Part shown: in pieces, positions 10,313 through 22,183 of the stretch
Numbering within the stretch: the first letter of the stretch is position 1
Layout: every line of letters begins with the position of its first letter
DNA from: Brasenia schreberi
Lineage: Eukaryota; Streptophyta; Magnoliopsida; Nymphaeales; Cabombaceae
Direction: 5' to 3'
DNA length: 64,000 nucleotides
NCBI GenBank assembly: GCA_036023115.1
Contig: JAYKKT010000076.1
Location: 2,542,001-2,606,000 of the forward strand
Notes under the pieces: generated by a model
Told to the model about the DNA's origin: nothing
Databases searched by the model: none
The model's input: only the letters and a program-made list of their open reading frames with translations
Program-made: the position numbers and the translations under genes

Positions 10313-13300
10313 TGTAAACACCCCGAAATCCCACGAATTTCTCAAATCCACTTGGTTTTGTAAAAGTAGCCCCAAAGGGCCATTTTGAGTCTGGAAACCC
10401 AGGAGCCTTCCAAACAACCCTGTACATGTTTTGAACTTTACATATTTCAAAAATGTATCATATAGCTTTTTAAAAACCTTTTAAAACACACGTTTTGAAA
10501 CCCCGAAGCAGCTTGGCCTAATCTAGACAGGACCAGGAAAGCTAAGAAGAGCCTGGAACCGGAGCACCTATCGAGCCCGGCACAGCAACTCTCGTATCAA
10601 ATCCACACCCCCAGGATCTCAAACGTCCAAGACCCTGTTATCATCAAAACATTGTTTGAAGTCATCTCCGGAAGGCGAAAACAGAGGCGAACGATCATGT
10701 TGGCGAAGACCCAACGAAGACGGAGTACTGATGCTGTCAGGCCCCACACAAACCGTTTGTTTCGAACACATCTCGAAGGAGTTAGAGTTCAGTTTGGATC
10801 GGATCTAGACCATATATATCCAGATCCCAATCCAAACCCATGTATGGACTTGGATTTGGATTTGGATTTGGATTCAAAAATCCAATCCAATATCCATATC
10901 CATGGCCCACATCACCTTCTCATAAATGGAGGTGGGGCCCACTTGAATTTCACGTGGGATTATGGGCATGAGAGAGAGTGGGGGTGGATAAGATCAAATG
11001 TGTGTTGTAATTAAGCTTGACTTGTGTGTCAAGTTTGGGGTTAATCATGTGGGTTAGCCTAATTAAGTGGGTTTAAGCTTGTAATTAGCCAAAACCTAAC
11101 CTAGGGCTGCACCAACATGATGTGGTTAAGGTCTATGGGCCATGCAAAGGGAGCTCCTTCACCTAAACCTAACCAAAAACACCTAATCCTAGCCTTCTAC
11201 CCTAATCCCATCCTAATCTGAGCCTAATCACCTGACCCACTTCCCTAATCCCGGCCTAATCCCAACCTAATCATCTAACCCACTTCCCTAATCCTCCCCT
11301 AAACCTAGGTTAATTTCCCTAAACCTATCCTAATCCTAGCCTAATCACCTAACCTACCACACTAAACCTCACCCTAGAACCAACCCACCTAGCTAAACCC
11401 TAAACCTCTAAACCACCCCTAGCCCACAACCTACCCAAACCAATTGTATTTAAAATATCTGGCCCTACCCTTTCCAGCCCACCTTATCACCACACCACCC
11501 TACCTAAACCACCTAACTACTATCCCAAAACCAGCCCTAACCGACCTAGCCCAGCCCTATATAAACCCCCCCCCTTAGGGGCTGGTTTTCCCATCGAGAA
11601 ACCCCCTTCCACCAACCGGGTCCTCCCATTTCCCAGCTCAACCGACTCCCATCCTTGCTCCACTTGCCTCACAGCCCGCCTCCTCCTGCGCCACTACCTC
11701 CCAGCCGAGCACCACCACCGCCACCACCATTCCAGCCGAAGTCCCCCTCGCCATCCTCTTCACCCGACCGAACCAGGCGAGCCCCCACATCCGGCTGCTC
11801 CTCAACCACCCGCCGCCTTCCACCATCCGGTTAGTACCCTACACTCCACCTTACTCCTTCTTCACTCCCTCTCCACTCTCAGCCACCTAACCCACTACCG
11901 TATCACCCTAACATCAGCCACTCCACTTGCTGCCACCACTCCCCCTCGGCCAGGCACATAATCACCCTAACTACCCGCCACCACCTAGACACCCTAGCTC
12001 CATTCGGCCACCCTATCCGACTCCCTAAAACCTGTCCATATCACCCCAATACACCTACTACACCCACAACCACCTGGCCCCATCTCCTAGCTAGTTACCT
12101 TCCCTTACACCACTCCTAGCCACTCTAGCAACCCGCCACCATCAAGTTCTCCTAGTCGGCCATTCCAACCGACTGTCATCTCATTCGGCCACCCTAGCAA
12201 CCCGCCAACCTTAGGCGACCCATTGGATCTCCCCTTAAGTTTCCCCTTAGTGCCATACTCCCTTAGTGACCCTACTCAGCCCCTTTAATCCCACACGTCA
12301 AGGCGGTAGCCTTGCTAGCAGCCGACCACCTTCAAGGCACCCGGCCAGCACCCCTTGCCGTTCAACCTCGCGGAGCTCTCTTTTGCAGCCCAAGGCGAAG
12401 GCCAAGCCCACGCTCAAGCAAGGCATCTTCGGACCAGCTATTAGTAAGTGCCTAACTCGGTCTTTAGTTGTATACTTGCTTGAGATTCAATTCGATAAGG
12501 GGTTGTAATAACGGAGCATAGTCTCCCCCCGCTTGTAATAACGTGGCTTGGCACACCCACACACGTGCACTCTCTTAGTTGTGCACGATTTTGAACACAC
12601 ACAGGCCTAATCAGCCCCTAATACATAAATATATACATATACTTTAATTTTTTATAGGGTTCTGCTTAAGTTGGGTGTGTTGTCTTCCAATTCAAGCACT
12701 CACACACACTGAGCCTTCGCTTTGAAAGACCCAAGTAAGGGCCGTGTTATACTATTTGGGCTTTCATTTCATGTCGTGTGTGTTGTCTTTCAATTCAAGC
12801 ACTCACACACATTGAGCCTTCGCTCTTATTTGAAAGACCCAAGTAAGGGCTGACCTATACTATTTGGGTTTTCATTTCATGTCGTGTGTATAAGTCTTTC
12901 AATTCAAGCACGCACCCACATTGAGCCTTCGCTCTTATTTGCAAGACCCGAGTAAGGGCCCATATACATACTCTATATACATATCTCCCTTCGGCATTTA
13001 CATTACAAGCCATTTCCCTTCGGTTATTTCCCTTCGGCATTGTCTTTACATTAGGGTTTTCCCTTTGGAGTAGCGTGACTTTGCATTGCATCTACGCCAT
13101 ACCACGAGGTAGGACGCATATTACGTCAAAGCAAGCCCCGCTCAAATTCGCCCATGTAGTGGAGTGTTCATAACACACAAACTAGGTGGCCCATAAAGGG
13201 AAAAAAGGAAAGACTTAGGCACGTGCAAATCCACGTGATCTAAAATCTGCAATCGTATCTAAAAGACCCGAATTAGACACCTCGAACCGCTTCGTAGGCT

Positions 13301-13426
13301 TTCTACACCCAAAAACTCTATTTTTGAAAGTGTACAGACTGACCCTTGCGCATCGGTGCAAGAAGGTCTACGACGACAAGAGCTCACTTACTCATAGTCG
13401 CCACGATTAGAAGTCAATTTAAAATA
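10313..13426 (+). mobile_element. LTR lacking its 3' end
   Basis: Starts TGTAAACACC and is collinear with the family LTR. It has the U3 hairpin with four TTGGAT hexamers near 10850, a CCTAA-rich tract, TATA at 11569, exon-2-like block near 12389-12444, a short 110-bp array and the 3' conserved block. It stops inside AAGTCAATTTAAAATA, roughly 130 bp before the expected end, where an inverted LTR piece begins. The first donor site reads GGTTAGT instead of GGTAAGT. Confidence 0.88.
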
Positions 13427-13940
13427 ACACGGCCCTTACTTGGGTCTTTCAAATAAGAGCGAAGGCTCAATGTGGGTGCGTGCTTGAATTGAAAGACTTA
13501 CACACACGACATGAAATGAAACCCAAATAGTATAGCTCGGCCCTTACTTGGGTCTTTCAAATAAGAGTGAAGGCTCAATGTGTGTGATTGCTTGAATTGA
13601 AAGACAACACACCCAACTTAAGCAAAACCCTACGTAAGTTAAAATATATATATATTTATATACTAGGGGTTGATTAGGCCCGTGTGTGTTCAAAATCGTG
13701 CACAACTAAGAGAGTGCACGTGTGTGTGGGTGTGCCAAGCCACGTTATTACAAGCGGGGGGAGACTATGCTCCATTATTACAACCCCGTATTGAATTGAA
13801 TTTTAAGCAAGTATACAACTAAGGACCGAGTTAGGCACTTACTAATAGCTGGTCCAAAGATGCCTTGCTTGAGCGTGGGCTTGGCCTTCGCCTTGGGCTG
13901 CAAGAGGGAGCTCCGCGGAGTTGAACGGCAAGAGGGGCTC
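13427..13940 (-). mobile_element. Inverted LTR segment
   Basis: About 514 bp reading from 110-bp repeats back to the exon-2-like block of the LTR, on the minus strand. It is bounded on both sides by plus-strand LTR sequence. No TG/CA terminus is present at either edge, so it is a rearranged piece and not an insertion end. Confidence 0.82.
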
Positions 13941-15858
13941 CTCTTCCATCCGCCGCCTCCCATCACCACCGATTAGTATCTTCACTTTACTCCACCTCTT
14001 CTTCGCTTCCCCTCCACTCCCAGCCACCTACACCACCACCACATCACCCTAACACCAGCCACCTTCGATCCTACCCATTCGGCCAAACCTCAGCCACTTC
14101 AAACACCCGCCATTACCTAGCCACCCTAGCTACACCCGGCCACTCCACTTAACTCCCTAAGACCTACCCATATCATTCCACTCAGTCCCTAACTCCACCT
14201 TACCCCATACCCTAGTTAGTTTCCTTCCCATCCAAACCACCCATAGCCACCTTAGCAACCACCACCACCGAGTCTCCCTTAGCCGGCCACTCCAACCGAC
14301 TGTCCCATATCCATTCGGCCAGCCACTCGCCAGCCACATACTTCCCCTAGGCACTCCCTTAGACACTCCCTAAGGCTCCCATTTAGTGCCACATTTCCTA
14401 ACACTACACCCTCCCTTAGTGACCCTACTTAGTCACTTTAGCCCAACACACAAAGCCAGCCCCTTTGCTAAGCATCCGGCCACCTCTAAGGCGCCCTTCC
14501 CGCGCACCCAAGGCATCCAGCCAGCAGCCCCTTTGCCGTTCAACTCCGCGGAGCTCCCTCTTGCAGCCCAAGGCGAAGGCCAAGCCCACGCTCAAGCAAG
14601 GCATCTTCGGACCAGCTATATGTAAGTGCCTAACTCGGTCCTTAGTTGTATACTTGCTTAAATTTAATTCGATACGGGGTTGTAATAACGAAGCATAGTC
14701 TCCCCCCGCTTGTAATAACGTGGCTTGGCACACCCACACACACGTGCACTCTCTTAGTTGTGCACGATTTTGAACACACACGGGCCTAATCAGCCCCTAA
14801 GATATAAATATATATATATATACTTTAACTTACGTAGGGTTTTGCTTGAGTTGAGTGTGTCGTCTTTCAATTCAAGCACTCACACACATTGAGCCTTCGC
14901 TCTTATTTGTAAGACCCAAGTAAGGGCCGTGCTATACTATTTGGGTTTAATTTCATGTTGTGTGCATAGTACTTCAATTCAAGCACTCACACACATTGAG
15001 CTTTCGCTCTTATTCTCAAGACCTTAGTTAAGGCCATACTGCAATTTATATTTGGGTTTTATTTCATGTCGTGTGTGTAGTCTTTCAATTCAAGCACTCA
15101 CACACATTGAGCCTTCGCTCTTATTTGTAAGACCCAAGTAAGGGCCGTGCTATACTATTTGGGTTTAATTTCATGTTGTGTGCGTAGTACTTCAATTCAA
15201 GCACTCACACACATTGAGCTTTCGCTCTTATTCCCAAGACCTTAATCAAGGCCATATTGCAAGTTATATTTGGGTTTCATTTCATGTCGTGTGTGTAGTC
15301 TTTCAATTCAAGCACGCACCCACATTGAGCCTTCGCTCTTATTTGCAAGACCCGAGTAAGGGCCCATATATACCTTATATACATATCTCCCTTCGGCATT
15401 TACATTACAAGTCATTTCCCTTCAGCATTGTCTTTACATTCGGGTTTTTCCTTTGGAGTAGCATGAGTGGAGTGTTTATAACACACACCTAGGTGGCCCA
15501 TAAAGGGATAAAAAGAAATACTTAGGCACGTGCAAATCCACGTGATCTAAAATCTGCAATCGCATTAAAAAGACCCGAATCAAACACCTCAAACCACTTT
15601 CGTAGGCTTTTTCCTACCCTAAACTCGATTTTTAAAGCATACAGACTGACCCTTATGCATCGGTGCAAGAAGGTCTGCGACGACAAGAGCTCACTTGCTC
15701 ACAGTCGCCACGTTAGAAGTCAGATTAAAATATATCTTCGCTAGCTTAGGTAAGCTAGCTGGCATGCCCTGTTTGTACAAATAGGACTTAGACACACGAA
15801 AGGATCCGCTCCAGGCCCTGAGAAGCCAAAGGGAGGCGGGGATTTTCCTGCGTCTACA
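13941..15858 (+). mobile_element. LTR, 3' two-thirds
   Basis: Plus-strand LTR from the leader region through the exon-2-like block (about 14565-14621), 110-bp repeats (about 14860-15365) and the terminal stem-loops to GCGTCTACA at 15858. The first donor is degraded (GATTAGTA). The LTR end is joined directly to protease-region sequence with no PBS, gag or leader between. Confidence 0.88.
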
Positions 15859-16577
15859 GGATCCATAGAATTACCCATGGAGACGGGAGGGATAACTCAC
15901 ATGGGGGTGTTCCATGTCTTGGACATCCATCCCCACTATAACCTATTGCTGGGAAGGCCCTAGATACACAGCTTGCGTGTTGTGCCGTCCACCTTCCATA
16001 GGTGTGTCAAAATCCCTTTTGAAGACCAAGTCGTGATAATTCTAGGTGAGAGTCACCCTCAGCTTCAGGGAATACATAATTTCCCATGTTTGTCAAGCTC
16101 TCAAGCCTACGAGGCCAACCTGGGGCAAGTATTGGTCGAGCCACCCAAGCTCGTCCTTCAAAACCCTAGGAAAGTGTTGTGTATCAAGGGGCAGCCTAAG
16201 GCTTGCCCACTCAAAACCATCACAATCCTAGGAAAGACCAAGCATCGTCCATTCCCAAAACCCCTAAACAAAAAGCCATATGAGCATAACATGGACGATA
16301 GCAAGTTCCAGCATCCGACTTATACCAAAACTTTTCAAAAAACAAAAAATCATGGAACATGCTATTGAATATGGGATATTTGCCATACAAAAGTCTAGGG
16401 GCACAAAACTAGGGTCTCCTAGAGCCCATAGTGCCAAAGGCCAAGCCAAGCTGATATGGGATCGGCTATACTCCCAAAATACCACTAGAACCACCACCTG
16501 TGACCACCTGGGTCAAGGGTGCCATGGAGCCTAGTGAAGCAGAAACCTACGATTTAGACCTCTTGTTTAGAGTCTAA
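15859..16577 (+). pseudogene. gag-protease remnant (after the protease active site)
   Basis: Matches element A from the equivalent of 31154, just downstream of the protease catalytic Asp, to the gag-protease stop. It is broken by TAG at 15961-15963, where the intact family has a Trp codon, and by further frame changes after about 16320. It is clearly older than the copies in A and E. It joins the LTR end at 15858 directly, so capsid, zinc knuckle and active site are missing. Confidence 0.82.
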
Positions 16578-16601
16578 CTTGTGGCATTTTCCTTTGTAGG
16601 T

Positions 16602-18643
16602 ATGATGGAAGATCCCTTCTTAAACCAAAAATCAAAAAAATTTGGAAAAACTCGAAATTCAAAAACAAATTGGAAAATCCAAAAAATAAAAAACATTCGA
16701 AAAAGATGGAAAAACCAAAAAAACTATTGTTTGTATAGCTCCAAGTGTCTTTGCTTTACAAAAACCCAAAAAAATAAAAAATTCAGAAATACCCAAAAAC
16801 AAAATCCTGTATATACCAACTCCTGGTAAAAATTTGGAAAAACCTAAGGATTTCGAAAAGAAAGTTGTCTTCATAATAAGACCAAAAGCTTCAAAACCCA
16901 TTGAAATTCCAAGTCAAAAACCAGGTGTTTTCAAAACCCAAACATCAAGTTCAAATTCCCTAGGATTCAATACTCTCGAGAATAATCAAAGCCCGGAGGA
17001 AGATCCAACCTCCGAGCTCCCCGAGTTTCATAAAATTCTCGATTTTGAAAAAACTTTGAATTCTGTAGGAGGGGATTTCATAGAGATCAACCTAGGGAGT
17101 GAAACAAAGCCCAAACACATTAAGATAGGCACATGTTTGCATGAGCATGAAGCATCATCATTCATTGCATTTTTGAAAACCTACATCGATGTGTTTGCAT
17201 GGACATATGAAGACATGCCGGGTATAGACCCAAGAGTCATAGAGCATTGTCTTCCCCTAGATTCGGATTCGAAACCCATAAAGCAAAAGGTTAGAAAGAT
17301 TCATCTGAACGTACATGCGCAAGTTAAAGAGGGTTTAGAAGATCTGCTAAAAGCCAATTTTATAAAACCCATTGCATATTCTGATTAGTTGTCAAATATT
17401 ATTATAGTTCGAAAATCCAATGGAAAAATTTGAATATGCATCTATTTCAGAAACCTGAACAAAGCCACTCCAAAGGATAACTTTCCTTTACCCAATATTG
17501 ATTTGATAGTCGATAGTATTGCAAATCATGAAATGTTTTCATTCATGGATGTCTATTCAGGATATAACCAAATCAAATTAGCCCCAAGAGATTAGGCTAA
17601 AACTGCTTTCACAACACCCTGGGGCACGTACTGTTATACAGTCATGCCCTTTGGTTTGAAAAATGCCGACGCCACCTACCAAAGAGCTATGACTACGATC
17701 TTTCACGATCAGATTCATGAGCTCGTAGAGGTATATGTGGAGGATCTCTTGGCTAAATCAAAAACTCAATGCACTCATATCGAATGCTTACAACAAATTT
17801 TCGAAAGGCTTAGGCTTTACAAAGTAAAGCTAAACCCTCAAAAGTGCATGTTCGGAGTCGAATCTGGTAAGCTCTTAGGCTTTATGGTAAGCCAAAGGGG
17901 CATTGAAGTCAACCCCTCTAAGTGTAGAGCCATCATAGACATGGCTCCACCCTCCAATCTCATGCAAATTCGTAGCCTCCAAGGTCGCCTCCAATCAATT
18001 CGTAGGTTTATTTCAAACCTCGCTACAAGATGCGAACCCTTCAACAAACTTTTGAGAAAAGGGGTGAAATTCGCATGGGACGATGATTGCCAAAAGGCTT
18101 TTGAAAGACTAAAGGCGTATTTGGTTAATCCTCCTATTTTAAAAAGCAAGAAAAACCTCTTTTACTCTATATTTTTGTTCATGCGAATGCTTTGGGTGCA
18201 TTGTTAGCTCAATATGAGGATGATACCCACAAAGAGTATGCCATCTACTATATTTCGAAAACTCTATTGGCTTATGAACGAAATTGTCAAGCCATCGAGA
18301 AGACTTGCTTGGCCTTGGTGTGGGCCTGCTAGAAATTTTGACACTATTTCCTAGATCATGAGATCTGGATAGTGTTTAGGCTTGATCCAATCAAGCACCT
18401 GTTTGAAAAACCTATCCTCATGGATAGGCTAGGTAAATGGCAGCGCCTATTGATGGAGTATGACCTGAAATTCCACCATCAAACATCCATCAAGGGGTAG
18501 GCCCTAGCCGACTATGTGGCCGACTTCCCCTTGGAGGATGCGTATCCCACACTTGACAAAATGCCCGATGAAGGCATATTTCAAAACCAATTTCAAAATC
18601 ATATTTTATCAAACTGTTTAAATGAAAACCGAGCATGGAAGAT
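16602..18643 (+). pseudogene. pol: Degenerate pol remnant (RT, RNase H), truncated
   Basis: Collinear with the pol of element A from its ATG to the start of the archaeal RNase H, where an LTR interrupts it. Lesions in one frame include TAG at 17386, TGA at 17431, TAG at 17593, TAG at 18330 and TAG at 18498, plus a deletion frameshift near 18140. Nearly all stops are explained by C-to-T or G-to-A changes against the open copies. The RT active-site box reads YVED at 17734-17745 instead of YVDD, so a catalytic Asp is also lost. Integrase is absent. This is a dead, older copy. Confidence 0.9.
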
Positions 18644-20341
18644 TGTAGACGCAGAAAATTCCCGCTCCTGGTTCTTAGGCCTTAAGCGAACCTTTTCGTG
18701 TGCCTAAGTCCTATTTAAGCAAAAAAGGCATGCCATCTAGCTTACTCAAGCTAGCGAAGATATATTTTAAAACCTGACTCCTAACGTGGCGACTGTAAGC
18801 AAGCAATCTCTTGTCGTCGCAGACCTTCTTGCACCAATGCATCTGTACGCTTTTAAAATCGAGTTTTTGAGTATAAGAACCTACGAAAGCAGTTTGAGGT
18901 GTTTGATTCGGGTTGTTTTGTATGACTTTTAGATTTTATTTCATGTGGATTTGCACGTTCCTAAGTCTTTCTTTTTAACCCTTTTTTGGGCCAACTAGGT
19001 GTGTGTTATGAACACTCAGCCTAAGTGGGGCGACTTTTGAGCGGGAGTATGGGGTTTGCTTTGATGCAATATGCGTCCTAACTCGTGGTATGGCGTATAT
19101 GCAATGCAAACTCATGCAACTCCAAAGGGAAAACCCGAATTTAAAAGACAATGCCGAAGGGAAATGACTTGTAATGGAAATTGCCGAAGGGAAATGACTT
19201 GTAATGTAAATTGCCAAAGGGAAATTGCAAAAGGGAAATATGGCTATATCTTAAGAGCGGAAAGGCTCAATTGTGCAAGTGTGTGCCGTGTATATATGTA
19301 AAGACTATGCACACTGCTGAACCTTAAAACCCAAATCTTAAAGACATAGCCGAAAGGGAAATATGTATATAATATATATGGGCCCTTACTTGGGTCTTGC
19401 AAATAAGAGCGAAGGCTCAATGTGGGTGCGTGTGAAAATGTAAAGACAACACACACGACTTTAAATGAAACCCAAATATAAATTGCAATATGGCCTTAAC
19501 TAAGGTCTTGGGAATAAGAGCGAAAGCTCAATGTGTGTGAGTGCGAGAATTGAAGTACTACGCACACAACATGAAATTAAACCCAAGGAGAGTATAACAT
19601 GGCCCTTACTTGGGTCTTGCAAATAAGTGCGAAGGCTCAATGTGGGTGCGTGTGAAAATGTAAAGACAACACACACGACATGAAATAAAACCCAAATATA
19701 AATTGCAATATGGCCTTAACTAAGGTCTTGGGAGTAAGAGCGAAAGCTCAATGTGTGTGAGTTTATAATTGAAATACTACACACACGACATGAATTTAAA
19801 CCCAAGGGAAATATAACACGGACCTTACTTGGGTCTTGCAAATAAGAGCGAAGGCTCAATGTGTGTGAGTGCGAGAATTGAAAGACAACACACACAACTT
19901 AAGCAAAACCCCACGCAACTTAAAGTATATAAATAAATTTATATCTTAAGGGTTGATTAGGCCCGTGTCTGTTCAAAATCGTGCACAACTAAGAGCGAGG
20001 TAGGCTCAAGTGCACGTGTATGTGGGTGTGCCAAGCCACGTTATTACAAGCCGGGGGAGACAATGCTCCGTTATTACAACCCCGTATCAAATTTAATTTA
20101 ACTTAAGCAAGTCTACCAATAAGGACCGAGTTAGGCACTTACGTATAGCTAGTCCAGAGGTGACTTGCTTGAGCGTGGGCTTGGGCGTTGCCTTGGGCTG
20201 CAAGAGGGAGCTCCTCGGAATGCCACGACAAAGGGGTGTGCTGGCCGGGTGACAAGGGAGCATGGGTGTGGTGCCTTGGAGCTTGTCGGCTGCTAGGGGG
20301 GTGCTGCCATGGTGTCTCGGGCTGAAGTGATTAAGGAAGGT
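18644..20341 (-). mobile_element. Minus-strand LTR piece (J)
   Basis: Starts TGTAGACGC (the LTR 3' end read on the other strand), inserted into the pol remnant after AAGAT. It carries the stem-loop block in degraded form, 110-bp repeats (about 19380-19910) and the exon-2-like block near 20145-20200. It breaks off inside the mid-LTR at GAAGGT, where a near-identical LTR begins. Confidence 0.87.
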
Positions 20342-22183
20342 TGTAGACGCAGAAAATTCCCGCTCCTGATTCTTAGGCCTAAAGTGAACCTTTTCGTGTG
20401 CCTAAGTCCTAATTAAGCAAAAAGGGCGTGCCAGCTAGCTTACTTAAGCTAGCGAAGATATATTTTAAACCTGACTCCTAACGTGGCGACTGTGAGCAAG
20501 CAAGCTCTTGTCGTCGCAGACCTTCTTGCACCGATGCGCAAGGGTCAGTCTGTATGCTTTTAAAAATTGAGTTTTGAGTATAAGAACCTACGAAAGCGGT
20601 TTGAGGTGTTTGATTCGGGTTGTTTTTGGTATGACTTTCAGATTTTATTTCACGTGGATTTGCACGTGCCTAAGTCTTTCCTTTTTATCCCTTTTTGGGC
20701 CAACTAGGTGTGTGTTATGAACACTCGGCCTAAGTGGGGCGATTTTGAGCGGGAGTATGGGGTTTGCTTTGATGCAATATGCGTCCTAACTCGTGGTATG
20801 GCGTATATGCAATGCAAACTCACGCAACTCCAAAGGGAAAACCTGAATTTAAAAGACAATGCCGAAGGGAAATGACTTGTAATGGAAATTGCCGAAGGGA
20901 AATGACTTGTGATGTAAATTGCCGAAGGGAAATTGCAAAAGGGAAATATGGCTATATCTTAAGAGCGGAAAGGCTCAATAGTGCAAGTGTGTGCCGTGTA
21001 TATATGTAAAGACTAGGCACACTACTGAACCTTAAAACCCAAATCTTAAAGACATAGCCAAAAGGGAAATACGTATATAATATATATGGGCCCTTACTTG
21101 GGTCTTGCAAATAAGAGCGAAGGCTCATTGTGGGTGCGTGCGAGAATTGAAGTACTACACACACGACATGAAATGAAACTCAAATATAAATTGCAATATG
21201 GCCTTAACTAAGGTCTTGGGAGTAAGAGCGAAAGCTCAATGTGTGTGAGTGCTAGAATTGAAGTACTACGCACACAACATGAAATTAAACCCAAATATAA
21301 ATTGCAATATGGCCTTAACTAAGGTCTTGGGAGTAAGAGCGAAAGCTCAATGTGTGTGAGTGCTAGAATTGAAGTACTACACACACGACATGAAATTAAA
21401 CCCAAGGAGAGTATAACACGACCCTTACTTGGGTCTTGCAAATAAGAGCGAAAGCTCAATTTGTGTGAGTGCGAGAATTGAAAGACAACACACACAACTC
21501 AAGCAAAACCCCACGCAACTTAAAGTATGTAAATAAACTTATATCTTAAGGGCTGATTAGGCCCGTGTGTGTTCAAAATCGTGCACAACTAAGAGCGAGG
21601 TAGGCTCAAGTGCACGTGTGTGTGGGTGTGCCAAGCCACGTTATTACAAGCGGGGGGAGACAATGCTCCGTTATTACAACCCCATATCAAATTTAATTTA
21701 ACTTAAGCAAGTCTACAACTAAGGACCGAGTTAGGCACTTACTTATAGCTGGTCCGGAGGTGACTTGCTTGAGCGTGGGCTTGGGCTTCACCTTGGGTTG
21801 CAAGAGGGAGCTCCTCGAAATGGCACGACAAAGGGGTGTGCTGGCCGGGTGACAAGGGAGCGCGGGTGTGGCGCCTTGGAGCTTGCTGGCTGCTATGGGG
21901 GTGCTGCAGTGGTGTCTCGGGCTGAAGTGATTAAGGAAGGTCACTAAGGTATAGGGTTGGTGCTAGGGAAGGTGGCGCTAAGGGATGATTAAAGGGAAGA
22001 TGTCTAAGGAAGAGGGTGTGGCTGGACGGGTGACTTGGGTGCAGTCGGCTATGACTGGCCAACTAGGGGTGGTTTAAATGGTGGCCGGCTGGGGTAGCTA
22101 GGGGATGTCACGGATGGGAAGGTAGGGTGTTGGGGGAAGGTGGAGTTAAGGGTCGGTTGAGAGTGGAATGGGCAGGTCCTAGG
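20342..22183 (-). mobile_element. Minus-strand LTR piece (K), near-duplicate of J
   Basis: Starts TGTAGACGC and matches J along its whole length with few differences. It then continues about 240 bp past the point where J stops (same GATTAAGGAAGGT, then CACTAAGG). It is cut by the next LTR start at 22184. It fits a solo or partial LTR inserted in J. Confidence 0.87.
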
